Origin: Harmothoe impar
Lineage: Eukaryota; Annelida; Polychaeta; Phyllodocida; Polynoidae
Direction: 5' to 3'
Assembly: GCA_947462335.1 (NCBI GenBank)
Contig: OX381714.1
Coordinates: 37,173,360-37,237,359, forward strand
DNA: 64,000 nucleotides
Shown: in pieces, positions 47,738 through 60,326 of the stretch
Layout: each line of letters opens with the position of its first letter
Position numbering within the stretch: position 1 is the stretch's first letter
Program-made: the position numbers and the translations under genes
Notes under the pieces: generated by a model
What the model saw: only the letters and a program-made list of their open reading frames with translations
Told to the model about the DNA's origin: nothing
The model's database searches: none

Positions 47738-49492
47738 CTATTTGCCTATTATTATAGCCCTACAGCTATGATATGCCACAATACTAGCTATGAAATAAGC
47801 ATACCAGTATACAGGTACCAATACATAAATCTTCACAAATGACCAAATTGAGCCAAACAGAGAGACAAAGACTGATCAATGACGAGACACACACACATAC
47901 AGATACATATAACAAATTGACCCATGGGGGGGAAAAGGGTTGCCTTATAGTATAAAGATAATTATGATTACATTAGATTTAGGAGAAGGCCCATAAGGTT
48001 GTTTGGAATATTTACATATTTATCACTCATGCTCCATAAATATTCACAAACCTGATCAAGAACTCCTGTGAAAAAAATACCTTGCTGTATTGGTCGATAT
48101 GTAGAGAGCACAAAGGCTCCATCTGAAATGCGACAGTGGTTTATGACACTGATGCTACAATAAACCATGTACCCGGTAGTCGGTGCATACTGCAGATCGG
48201 CTTTCCCTCCTAAACTCAGGTATCAAAGAACCAGTCGTGTTGTGTTACTTCCTCAGACGGATACCGTAATGTCTCATTTCAGCACCCGGTATTCAAATAA
48301 ACACTATTCCTGTGTATGTGTGCTTAGGGTACAGGGATATTAAAGTAAGTATTAAGCACTCACAACTTTATTTTAAAACAAGCGTCAGGGGTAGAGTAGC
48401 ATGGAAATATACGTAAGTGCCCGGCCGCTTAAATGAGCCAATACCATAGCAATCAAGACAAGTGTCCTATTTTCAGGGACAAAGAGATGCCACAGACAGG
48501 GTCCTTTCTCAGTATGAAGGGGGGCTCAATATATACAATGCTTCCTACATAATGCATCCGGCATCTTGTACAGATATATGTATTTCTTTTATGTGATAAA
48601 GAGGAATAAACTGTCGTAAGCCCAGAATAATATCGATATTCATTTACATAATTCTTACACTCTTACAATCAAGATTGCAATGACAATTGATAGCTTTTTG
48701 TGATCACTCTAAGACTTTACCCATTGCTCGTTTTACCACATGGAAGCTTACTGATTTCAATACCACTGTACCCTGGAGCCTACAAGAGACAGGTGCACAT
48801 TAAAAACCAGCTTTTAGCCCTTCAGGCTTAACATTGTGTTCCAGTACAGCTGCTCCCCAGTGCATATTCGAGACCGGCGCTTATCAGAACCTGATGTTTA
48901 AGGAAGACATCAAAGTAGTAGTATATGGATATGGGGCTTGGTGTGACAGACTAGCACTGTCCTGCTTTTTCACCTTCTATCTGTCCATCCCCTCACTAAA
49001 CATACCCCTTGATTGGTTAGGTGTGGGGCAACTTAGTCCTCACTGCTACACCCAATCCCTTCCAGGTACACCTGCCATTTATTTGTATCACCGAGCATCT
49101 CCTTCCCTTCCTTCCTTCCTCCCTGCCTGTCTCCCTTCATACCTCCCTCCCTCCCTTCATCCTACCCTTCCCCCTTCATGTCACCAAAGATGTCATATGC
49201 TATAAATAAGTGTCGGCGGAGGTGGGTGTGCCTTAGGTAGTATGCAGGTATAGGTGTAGGCCGTGCATACCTAGTACCTGTGTCCTTGCTGAGGGGGTGT
49301 GTGCCCTTGAAGATGACTGTATGGTGGTGGGCGGGCAGCCAGAATACAGACAGCTTCCTCCCTTGTCATTGATCCCCCCGGCCCCTTACCGCCTTTCCCT
49401 GTGCCTGCGAGAATGGTACATCTATACTAGCACTAATAGGGTACGGGGCGTGTCTATATAGAATACTATAGAGAAGAAAGCATATGTGTAGG

Positions 49493-49493
<1 letters not shown>
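47738..49493. other. Non-coding, no gene seen
   Basis: A pyrimidine-rich tract lies at about 49080-49175. The remainder is A+T-rich without recognisable exons. Confidence 0.35.

Positions 49494-49558
<65 letters not shown>
49494..49558. repeat. (AT)n microsatellite
   Basis: A pure AT dinucleotide run of about 65 bp. Confidence 0.97.
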
Positions 49559-49560
<2 letters not shown>

Positions 49561-49676
49561 CAATGAGATCGTATGGGACTGTGGATATATCGAGCCTAAA
49601 AATTGTTCCTATTCTTCAAGCTTGCAAGCAATAATACCGGGCAACCAGAAAGAGCTAGAAAGGTCAACCACCAGCT

Positions 49677-49925
49677 GACCACGTGACGGGACTTAGCCCT
49701 CCTATAGGCTTCTACCGGGATCGGACTTGTTCCCACAGCCACTCTGTGTACACTGACACCAGCAATCTCGTGAGACCTTGGTTCTGCTCTCACATTGCAG
49801 CCTGTTCCCCGGAAGTTATGCTGTGTGAGTGTCTGGTCACTGCCTAAGTCTCACGATAGATTGCGAGCTCAGAACTAACATGGCCGCCCATACGGAGAAA
49901 ACCGAGTCATCGCTATACCAGTAGC
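49677..49925 (+). promoter_or_regulatory. Candidate promoter with YY1/start-codon overlap
   Basis: CCACGTGAC lies at 49679-49687 (E-box, USF/TFE class). CCCCGGAAGTTATG lies near 49807 (ETS class). AACATGGCCGCC lies at 49877-49888 (YY1 class). Variants of TCTCGTGAGA and TCTCACGAT lie between. In known housekeeping genes the YY1 site often covers the first codons. Here ATG GCC GCC at 49880 opens a 14-codon frame ending at a TAG (49922) that overlaps a weak donor-like CA/GTAGCT. A short first exon is possible. No further exon is recognised, so this is inference. Confidence 0.4.
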
Positions 49926-49944
49926 TCCTGAACATAACATGAAC

Positions 49945-50205
49945 TATACACACAGATATAAAAGAAACAGCATCAAAAGGGGGTCCAGGTTGCCTCCAGA
50001 ATGACTCCCCTCTTTAGGGGAGCCCAGCATGCCTAGCAGAGTCTAGGTGACTCCCTGGGTGACCTTAGGGAGTTACCTGGGGGAGCCACATAATTCCCTG
50101 GCTCACCAAAGAGAGTTACATAAGGACCTGGGCTCCCCTAAAGAAGGGAGTCATTCTGGAGCAACCTGGACTCCCTTTTGACGTTGTTTCTTTTCTGTGT
50201 GCAGT
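49945..50205. mobile_element. TIR element, ~66-bp arms
   Basis: The left arm contains AAAAGAAACAGCATCAAAAG, then GTCCAGGTTGCCTCCAGAAT and CTTTAGGGGAGCCCA. The right arm is its inverse from about 50130 to 50194 with few differences. The central 90 bp contains further inverted GGGAGTTAC/GTGACTCCC-like pairs, so the whole unit could fold into one long hairpin. No target-site duplication was established and there is no coding capacity. Confidence 0.75.
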
Positions 50206-50313
50206 GACTGTGTGTGACTATAAAGTAATAGATTCTTATAATTATTGTTACTAAGTACATGATTTCACCCTACAAGCATTCTTATAAGCTGTATAATGCG
50301 ATGCTGGCCTATA

Positions 50314-50647
50314 TGGCTGTGTCTCACGACCTTGGGACAATGTTTTTGTCTCTGATCGGGTGCCGTCTCTGACCGGGTGCCGTCTCTGACCGGGTGCCGT
50401 CTCTGACCGGGTGTCAGAAAAAGGTGTTTTAAAAAGAATTATACATATATATATATAAGGATTTGGAAAACGTTATGGCGGTTGTTATATAATCATAGTT
50501 ATAATCATAATTAGCTTCCTGCTGTTAGTATTTTGACCTCATCAAGCCAAGCCGGTCAGAGACGGCACCCGGTCAGAGACGGCACCTGGTCAGAGCCGGC
50601 ACCTGGTAAGAGACAAAACATTGTCCCAAGGTCGTGAGACACAGCCA
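50314..50647. mobile_element. TA-flanked element with 17-bp iterons, copy 2
   Basis: TA flanks both ends (50312-50313 and 50648-50649). The left terminus TGGCTGTGTCTCACGACC, then TTGGGACAATG, is repeated inversely at the right. Inside each terminus lie direct copies of CGGGTGCCGTCTCTGAC, about four on the left and three on the right, inverted relative to each other. TA duplication suggests a Tc1/mariner-type source. Repeated subterminal motifs may be transposase-binding sites, which is inference. Confidence 0.8.
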
Positions 50648-50649
50648 TA

Positions 50650-51490
50650 TACTCATAGTGTTTAGTGCTGCCTCCGGTTCCAATATACATTCAGCGCCTA
50701 TGTATCTGACCTGTTTACATCCACAATCCGCCCCCTCTCTCCTCCCATGGGTTCTTTCTGTGCTATAGAATGGGGGCTGTCTATCAGTGTCTCAATGTCT
50801 GGCTGACGAGCCCTGCATCCCTCCGCCCGCCACCGTACCACTAACGCCCTCCCGCAGGGAAACAAACCGACACCAAATTACCACCCTGCCAAGATGCTCT
50901 ATTATCGCCCGCCCGCCATGCGCTTGCCTCGTGTTACAGACTCTATTATTTCGCCGCACGACGACAGATGTCGCTGGCGGCGGCACACGTCACTATTATG
51001 CTGGGACGGGATGCATCTTTGGCGGCGGAGGTGGCATCAGAGGCAATGCCCCAGCCAGGACTGCTTGCCAGATGGAAGAGCTACCCCACCTCCAGCCGCC
51101 TCCGCCTTGGCCCTGGTAGGACAGCGATTAGCAGGGCGATTAATTAACGATTAATTAGGAAGGGTGCTTCAACCGTGTGCAGCTTTCAGGAGAGGCCCCA
51201 GGGGCCCCGTGGGCCGGCGAGGAATGAGGGTGGAAGGAGGAAAAAAAGAGGAAAGAAACGAAGATGCTGCCATTGAGACTGCAATCATGGGGGATCGCTA
51301 AAGGCGGGGAGGTATTAGCAGAATGCGATAAAACTAGTGTGACCACTTCTTTATAATTATAGTCAGCATTTATTTACGTGCCAATAATTATTTGGAATTT
51401 ATAATGAGCCCGAGACCTTAGCCCCATCAGAAGTGATAATAATAAGTCTGTCCTTTGGTCTGGATATAGGTTATGAACCAGGTATTATAT
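50650..51490. other. G+C-rich patch, no gene recognised
   Basis: The section 50790-51240 is G+C- and CpG-rich with overlapping frames on both strands and no recognisable domain. It could be a CpG-rich regulatory region. Confidence 0.3.
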
Positions 51491-51711
51491 TTAACCTTTG
51501 AAGGTTGCATAGAGCAACCATGCCCCTTTATAGTCGCCATGATGCAAAAATGCAGCCCATACAACTCTTCGTGCATCATGCCAACCAATTGGGAGTGTAT
51601 CAACCCATAAGAGTTTACATGATGCATGAATGGATAGCCCTGCCTTGTTACTCGCCAGAGCTGCATTTATCTACAATATCGACAAAGGACATTAGTGCAC
51701 TATGCGGTTAA
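51491..51711. mobile_element. TTAA MITE, complete-length copy
   Basis: Begins TTAACCTTTGAAGGTTGC and ends GCACTATGCGGTTAA. Contains CATGATGCAAAAATGCAG, CATGATGCATGAATGG and CTCGCCAGAGCTGCATTT. TTAA is intact at both ends. Confidence 0.85.
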
Positions 51712-52261
51712 TAAGCTTTAGGGTGGAACAACAGGAGAACTAGCTTCTAAGAATTAAAGAGTGCTTCGACCTTCTATGCCATGCAATATGATAGTGACAC
51801 CGATTAAGACAATGTTAAAATGTAATGCAATCGTCGAAAGGAAAACTAACCCTGTAATGTATGTTTGCAAAATACACATGCAAATAGTAGCTATACCATA
51901 AGGTTGAAGAATAGAAATAGTGATAACACCCGGAACAAATTTATGTGCAGACTATCATTATCTTATCACTATGGTGTAAGAGCCATGCACTGTATTTTGT
52001 TTTATCTCTATAAACAGCCGGATCTAGGTATTTTATAAATATGACGAGGATTTCTGAACGGATTAAATAAACGTTTAATTTAATGGCTATGTGGTATTCA
52101 GTGATTTAAATGAATCGATATTGAATAAAAATACTCGCGGCATCTGGCTTTGATAGATAGCAAAAAAGGTTCAAGAGGTGTTGGGGCACAAATTAGCATT
52201 CCCTTTTGGTGAGCAACTCAAGAGCGAGTAGGGGGCAGCTCATGGGTGCCCCAGCTCACCC
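51712..52261. other. Non-coding, no gene seen
   Basis: A+T-rich DNA between two MITE copies with no recognisable feature. Confidence 0.35.
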
Positions 52262-52463
52262 ATAACCCTTTTAGGACGGCATATTGCCTTAAAAGGCATT
52301 ATAATGCATTGATACATCATGCCAACCGCTAGGGAGTATATCAACACCATAGTGTTGGTATGAATGCAGCACTGGCGAGTTTCTCGCCAGAGCTATATCC
52401 ACGCGTCATGACGACAATGGGCATAACACATTGAGGTAATATATTATAGCCCATACAGGGCTA
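52262..52463. mobile_element. TTAA MITE, copy with decayed ends
   Basis: Begins ATAACCCTTTTAGGACGGCA and ends near AGCCCATACAGGGCTA. Contains GCACTGGCGAGTTTCTCGCC and CACGCGTCATGACGACAATG. Confidence 0.75.
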
Positions 52464-52942
52464 CGCTGAAATACGGTCAATACTCACCCTCCCTGATATG
52501 CTAACTACCCTATACCCCAGCCTGAGGGCACAGGGGGTGGCCAAGGTGGGGAACCAGGTGGAAAGATAACGCTCCCAAGGCTGGGGCTTCTTCACACTCC
52601 AGGGCCTCCCCATTAGATGGGATAAAAGAGGGACTTAGTTTGGTTTTGGGGCTGGATGAACAGTCTCTTTACCTTAGTGTGTCAACATGGTAAATCTGTT
52701 TGGGAGCATAGGGGCGGGGGGTTACTGACTCTATGACAGTACCCGTCGCCTACCAACCTAACACTGCCCACCTATAGGCAGGAGCCGCCAAACCATCGCC
52801 CCCTCATAAATGCAGATGACCGCCCCCCCCAGATTCTTTACATTGGAGCTTACGCCCATGTTATTTTAGGGGTACAAAACATTGAATCAACATTGATAAA
52901 TTGTTGTCAAGGTTGATTAAATGTTGATTCCATGTTGATTCA
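52464..52942. other. Non-coding, with TTGATTCAACATT-type repeats
   Basis: At about 52880-52950 several direct and inverted copies of ATGTTGATTCAACATTGA-like sequence form a small repeat patch. It is the target into which the LINE inserted. No gene seen. Confidence 0.45.
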
Positions 52943-52956
52943 ACATTGAACTGAAT
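52943..52956 (+). repeat. Left target-site duplication of the LINE
   Basis: ACATTGAACTGAAT, repeated exactly at 54711-54724. The preceding A could extend it to 15 bp. Confidence 0.9.
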
Positions 52957-54387
52957 GTATGGAATTATAAAGCTAGGATTGAAAAAATCATGCATATGAG
53001 TATGGACTGGAGACATCGGAACATATCCTTGAAGGGTAAAGTCACACTTATAAATAACCTGTTTCTCCCATGTATCCTTTACCCTGCCTCAGTGACTTCT
53101 ACACCTCCACGAGTTTAAACAGAGTTGAAAAGAGTTTTGGACAGATTCCTTTGGGGGTCTAACAAAAACAAAGTGGCACGGCATACTGTATGCGCTCCAA
53201 TCAAGCAAGGTGGTCTAGCAGTGGCTGACCTAAAATGTAAACTGACTGTTTCAAACATAAATTGGGTTAAAAGGTTATATAATGATACGTGTAGCGTTCC
53301 AAGCATCTTTGCAGGAACACTGCTAGGATTTGATTGTATACAGAGCTTTATAAGTACAAAAACAGATGTCAATGTTCAAAAGAGTGTCAGTCCCTTCTAC
53401 CACCAACTCTTCTCTGACTGGCACACCTTCCACAACATGTCACTAAGAATGGAAGAGGAAGTGCGAAATGAGATTCTCTGGAATAACAAATTCATCACTA
53501 GCGAGAGATCTACATTAGTATGGAAAACATGGAGGGATGCTGGAATTGTTAGAATAAATGATATCCTAGAGGGAGGGAAATTCATGTCTGAGACACAAAT
53601 AACAGAAAAGTATGGTATTAGGTGTAACTTCATGCAGGCCCTGCGGTTACGAATGAGTATACCTGGCAGCTGGCGAGAGGTTATATCAGAAAAGGAGATA
53701 GACACTCCTGAGCACTGTATATGGATAATAAACAGACACCCAGACATTGTAAACCTGTTCTCTGTACCCAGCAAAGAGCTCTATCAGATTGTAAGAGAAA
53801 GAGCCTCCTCGCTTCGAATCACTAGTCAAAAGAGATGGTCAGAATGCTTCTTGCATGCAGAATTGAATGATACAGCATGGAGTGTACTATACTCATATCC
53901 ATTTAGGGTAACTAGGGAAACAAAACTACAATCATTTCAATACAAAGTATTCCACAGAATTATAGCCTGTAATAAATATCTTGCCAACATAAGGGTGAAA
54001 GATAATCCAGAATGTACTTATTGTGATGGCCAGACAGACTCACTGATACACTTTTTTGTCCGATGCCCACAGGTTTCATATTTCTGGAAGAGCATTATAC
54101 GATGGATAAATAGAGTGGCGCAGATAAGTGTTGAAAAGTTGGAGGAAAAAGAGTATATTCTTGGAATATGCAGGCCTGTACCACATGTTGACATAATTAA
54201 TCTGACCCTTCTCCGGGTCAGGTTTTATATTTACCACCAAAGACTGTATCATAAATGTCAGTTGAATATCTTGGATTGGTTATATGAATTCAAACTTAGT
54301 CTGTTGTCTGAGGAGTTTATATGCAAGATGGAGGCAAACTCAAAAAAGTTTAGAAAGTGGAAAAAACTGCTGGAAGCAATGTCTTGA
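52957..54387 (+). pseudogene. LINE ORF2 C-terminal remnant
   Basis: This is the C-terminal region of a LINE reverse transcriptase polyprotein, downstream of the catalytic core. The frame opens at the insertion boundary with a stretch typical of this region, NYKARIEKI then WRHRNISLKGKVTLINN. It is broken by one in-frame TAA at 53116-53118 and then runs 420 codons to a TGA at 54387. No ATG starts the long part, because TTG occupies 53125. Numbering from there, the segment FQYKVFHRIIACNKYL (271-286) precedes a zinc-binding motif C297-x2-C300-x8-H309-x4-C314 of the kind found near the end of L1- and Tx1-clade ORF2 proteins. The tail is basic and Lys-rich. The near-intact frame suggests a fairly young insertion. 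The exact clade needs a tree. Confidence 0.9.
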
Positions 54388-54668
54388 ATGCAACGATTAA
54401 TATGTAGTAACATGTGAATGTAAGTGATCATATTATAGTAGTCAGCTGTGCAGTACCTAGTCAGATATCCATATACCCTACACAAATATATAGTATTACT
54501 ATGATACTATCCATTATATTGATAGCCCAGTTCTATGAGTCGTGTTAGATAGATGCACTGTCTTGTCCTGTTTGTCTTGTCTTTGTCCTGTTATGTCTGT
54601 TCCCGTCTTATATACAACAAAATCAAAAAAAAATGAGCATGAACAATACACTATGTAACCTTTTCAGA

Positions 54669-54710
54669 AATAAAGTGGAGCATGGCTCTTTGTTTAAAAA
54701 AAACAAAAAA
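54669..54710 (+). terminator. Polyadenylation signal and A-rich tail of the LINE
   Basis: AATAAA lies about 22 bases before an A-rich stretch broken by one C. The stretch ends exactly at the right target-site duplication. Confidence 0.85.
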
Positions 54711-54724
54711 ACATTGAACTGAAT
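54711..54724 (+). repeat. Right target-site duplication of the LINE
   Basis: ACATTGAACTGAAT, identical to 52943-52956. Confidence 0.9.
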
Positions 54725-55164
54725 TTTGTGCCCAATGGGTTGTACCAATGATAGTACCTTTGTTCCCTGATGCAAATAGTAAAACAGGCATTAATACATA
54801 ATTCTCCTATTCCTTACATTTCATCTTTCACACCTTACTGAGACGCAATTGCTGCTCCCTCCTCTAAAGTTACTGCCCCCCTTTTTTTTTATTTGAGAGC
54901 ACAGAGAGTTGCCACACCTCATTTTTAGAACCACCGCTTCGCCGAGTCTTTTGGCAGTGGGTACCCATTTCAGACCTGAGTAACCCCTAGGACTTAAGGA
55001 CACCAAAGGGCCTTTCTGTACTGGGGATGGCCCTTCAGTCGACCTACATCCCTACCCTGCCACTCTATAGTCCATGAATGGCTACAAATTCATATTTCAG
55101 GCACCTTACCTGGCATCTTTCTTTTATCTGTTTATAGCCAACCAATGCCTATTGCTCAGTATGT
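54725..55164. other. Non-coding, no gene seen
   Basis: No recognisable feature between the LINE and the long AT tract. Confidence 0.35.
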
Positions 55165-55184
55165 GGTGTCAACATTATATATAT

Positions 55185-56801
<1,617 letters not shown>

Positions 56802-56931
56802 CTACCCTTTCGGGGCGTGCATACTGTATGAATGCAGCAACAATGGTGAGGCACTCGTCAGTCTTACAATCATGTATACAAACAGACATAATAGTGCATT
56901 TAATCATGGTGCTACCATTTGATGGTTAATT
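56802..56931. mobile_element. TTAA MITE, degraded short copy
   Basis: Contains TACCCTTTCGGGGCGTGC, CTGTATGAATGCAGCAAC and GGTGAGGCACTCGTCAG, and ends ACCATTTGATGGTTAA. About 130 bp remain. Confidence 0.6.
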
Positions 56932-58439
56932 TAGTGGTCATCACACAGCTATACCAACACCATGCAATAATATACACCACTTAGACTGTCTTTACAAGTA
57001 GATTTGTTATATGTGAAGGCAAGGATGAGTACCAGTCTACCTCATTAGGTTTAGGGTTTCATTCCCTGGAGCATTAATTAATTTGCACTTCTTTTCTTTC
57101 ACTATATTGCTTCCACGGTGGAGGATCTCATCAGCTTGCTCATATACAGTCCTCAGTTAAGGCGTTCTCCCGGGTCCTTTTTTGTCTTAATCTTGGTGAT
57201 TTTCCTCTTGCTTGCTGATAATGAGATAGATTTTATGGGATGCGAAGTAAAAACTAAGCATTTTAATTTAATGCAGAATAGGCCTAGACGTCCTTTGTTA
57301 TAGTGTGAAGTCTAGTATAAGGGAAAAAGTGTCCATGTTTTAGTTGTGTGTCACGTAGCATCAGAGTTGTGCATAATTATCCGAGCATTAATATAGATTC
57401 AGGGAACTCAAGCGTTGGGATCTGTTACGTTCTACCTCTGTGTGCAAAGAGCCTAGACTTTGGGCTTTGGGCATAAAGTAGACGAGCACTTAAAATGGTG
57501 AAGATGATATATTATGTTGACCGGACAGATTCATTTTATTTCTTCGCAAAGAGGACTGTTAGTTAATTCAGGTTAATTATCATCAAATGAAGATAATGTT
57601 TCAAACAGAATTCTCTGAAAGGATTGCTGCTAAGCACTGTAAAAGGATGTAGCACATATGCCTTTAGTATAGATGACAAAAAAGGATTAATTTTTTATTT
57701 ATATAGACATGAATCCCCATGCATACAAAAGTATAAACTGTCACATCTTGTCTAAAGTTGAGGTTATTTTGTAGTATATCCCGTCTTTGCGTTTTCTACT
57801 GCAGATATTACACCTCAGGCTTTACATATGTCATTATACTTTTGATAATCTTAGCAGAGTGAGAAAAAAGCAAATGAATGAACTACATGTGTTATGTGAA
57901 ATCCATCTGATCTTCTCAGACCACGAATATATACAATTTTTTTTTTTTGTCATAGTTAAAAATACATTGATCCCTGACCATGACTTGAAGGTCACCAACA
58001 TAGTCAACTATAATGCTACTCCCATAGCGGACTACTGACAAAACATATTTATAAAGTGACTGCTGTCTATGTCACAGCCTAATGCCCTGGGACCTGCCAG
58101 TCCTTCAGAGAGTAGTTCCTATGGAAGGTTGCCATTGGGTGTTGCCATGGTGACACAGAGCATAGGGACATTACCCCTAGAGGGAGCTGTCAGGTGGGCT
58201 GGCTGTAAATGATGAATCGCTCTCATATACTTTAGCACGTAAGCAAGCGGAACGGACACGACAACATTTAAGGAGATGGAACATGGGAGCCATGGGCAGT
58301 AGAGTGAGATCGGGGATAGGGTGGGGGGTAGAGCAGTTTTAAAAAATAAAATGCTTTTCTATGTTCAACAATTCATCACAGATTTTTCTTGGTTCTCTTG
58401 GAATTTCAGATATCCAGTTTTTCTTTTCGCTATTTTATC
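56932..58439. other. Non-coding, no gene seen
   Basis: A+T-rich DNA without recognisable exons or repeats. Confidence 0.35.
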
Positions 58440-58636
58440 GGCATGATGCATGCATTGCTCTTTGTAGTTATAGTTATGATGCATGCCTGTGATGCATTCA
58501 GGAAGTATGCCAATCATATATTATGGATACACTTCCATAGGGTCGTCATGATGCATGAATGCAGTTCTGGCGAGTCAACCCGGCAATGATGCATTCATGT
58601 ATCATGACAGCATTATGCTGTCCTTAGAGGACTAAG
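58440..58636. mobile_element. TTAA MITE, diverged copy
   Basis: Contains GGCATGATGCATGCATTGC, ACTTCCATAGGGTCGTCATG, GATGCATGAATGCAGTTC and GATGCATTCATGTATCATG, then a terminal GTCCTTAGAGGACTAA. The left end is missing. Confidence 0.75.
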
Positions 58637-59314
58637 CATGATAGACCACTTTGAAATAAATGTATATAAGGCATGATCACGGTACAACTAACTAAACTAA
58701 TAGGTACTGCATTCCTAGCACACCACACAGATAAGCACACATACAGTGTCACCTGTTTCCGAGTGCATTGATTATGCTGTGTATATTAGTATTTCTCCTG
58801 GGAGAAATATACGTACAAAGGCATCTATATGTCTCTGTGTATGTGTCTAGCATTTGGTCATTTAGCGTTAGCCAGTGCACCTGTGTGCTCCTACAAATCA
58901 AAGAGTGTGAGCGAACCAACGGCATTGTGTAGATGACATTCTATGATTTATACTTTAAGTATTTTTAAATCCTTATTTTTAAGGGTGGCGGGCGGGAACA
59001 AATTTATCCTGAGGCAAGCACCGCGTGGCTGCTTTGACGAAATGGGAGAGTTCTGCTGGTTGCCGGTTGTCGGTCGTTTTAGTTCAAGACGCTGACTAGA
59101 GGTGGCGCCACTGTTTCCCGCTCAGCCTTCTGAGTCATTAATCGAAATGCTGAAGCATTTCGGCCAATGATTAAACAAAGTCTTCACTTGAAATATCGTG
59201 GAATGTTTATTCCTGTTGGAACTTTAGAACATGGTTATACAATTTAAACATACGGTAGCACATGCTACAAAGGAGTATATATCTATATGTATGTCAGAGT
59301 CAGTCCTTGTATGA
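58637..59314. other. Non-coding; right part probably 3' end of the Ngaro-like element
   Basis: The last few hundred bases before 59315 lie downstream of the recombinase stop on the minus strand and probably contain the element's 3' non-coding end. CGAAATGCT and AGCATTTCG at 59152-59171 form a 9-bp-arm hairpin with a 2-base loop. The exact terminus cannot be set, because the other end of the element is outside the window. Confidence 0.4.
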
Positions 59315-60270
59315 TTAAGGTGCAAATATAGTGGCCATCGTAGAAGCCACTTTGTTAGAGGACTGTGTGGGTACATATGTACGTAGGCTATTTAGTGAAG
59401 CCCATGTTCCATGAGCAGCGACGTCATCCCTGTTGCAGCCTGCTGACACTGCTGCCCATGCCCCACCTCGCCTTAGGGAGTGAGAACGTACTGCATCAGC
59501 ATATGGGCAGCCTACATGTCTGAGAGCTGCCTGGAGGACGAGCACTAGCTGGGCTGTAGTTATGACAGAGGTATCATGTAGGAGAAATGCCGGGCTACCT
59601 GGTGGCGCATGTACCTGATTGACATACCTGTCCCAAGTAGTAGCTGGGCAGGCTGGTGATGCAGGAATGCGCGGAAGGGTCAGTACCACAGGGTGTGACC
59701 CGGGCTTTATAGTTTTAGATGATTTAATAACCACATACAATCCGTCGGGGGCACTTATTATGTCCTCTCTCTTCAGTGTATGTGGTCCTCCCCACAGCTG
59801 AGCTGTGGGTGAGAGGAGGTTTGATGTGCGGAGAAATGAGAAATACCCCACACACAGTGCTGCCTTTATCGGTAGGCCTTCTTGGGCTTTATCCAGATAT
59901 TTACACACAGCGACCAGATCAGCAGGCATTAATGTGGGGGCAGGGTTTGGTATATGTGGGTCAAGTCTCTCCGCTCCTTTAGCTACATAGTCAGCTTCTA
60001 GAGACCTCATAGCCCTACCATCTCCTCCTCTTTCTTCAATCCAAAGCCTTGCCCCTGAGGTGTAGTTCCTTCGAGAGGCAGGGGAGTTTAGAGAATTTAC
60101 CATGTATTGCTGGTAGAGGCAGCAGTCTGTGATCGAAGGAGCTAAGATGGGAACGTTGTAGGATAGTGCAAAGGTTAGGTACATCTTCGCCATTGCATAT
60201 CTATTCTTGAGAGTTCTAGTGGACAGTGCCGCATTGTAGGAGGCTATCGCTTGCTGTCCAAGTGGTAAAT
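59315..60270 (-). CDS. Tyrosine recombinase (YR) of the Ngaro-like element
   Basis: This protein would integrate the circular or linear DNA copy by site-specific recombination. Counting from the ATG at 60193 (292 residues), the catalytic residues are all present: R122 in FLRTSN, H238 and R241 in HSLRR, H261 in HGTW, and the nucleophile Y273 in RTYVPT. The frame stays open upstream of that ATG to 60280. The extra N-terminal residues (LPLGQQAIASYNAALSTRTL) read well into the core-binding domain, so the real start is probably not the ATG. Immediately above is an in-frame TGA (60281-60283), followed by a splice-acceptor-like TATCTTCAG ending at 60271. A spliced junction to the RT frame is therefore possible. 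The C-terminus at 59315 is intact. Confidence 0.9.
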
Positions 60271-60326
60271 CTGAAGATAGTCAATTTAACACATGTTTAA
60301 ATGTGAGTACACTCAAGGCAGGTTAA

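Larger units (their letters stand above)
52957..54710 (+). mobile_element. 5'-truncated L1/Tx1-type LINE insertion
   Basis: A 1754-bp insertion bracketed by the exact 14-bp duplication ACATTGAACTGAAT. It contains the C-terminal third of an ORF2-type protein, a 3' UTR of about 300 bp, an AATAAA signal at 54669-54674 and an A-rich tail at about 54696-54710. Truncation at the 5' side, a poly(A) tail and a variable-length duplication are the known marks of target-primed reverse transcription. The endonuclease and catalytic RT domains were lost on insertion, so this copy is dead. Confidence 0.93.

Noticed and set aside
50787..51154. Overlapping frames in a G+C-rich patch
   Set aside because: Three overlapping frames on two strands with no family similarity. 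Composition explains them.
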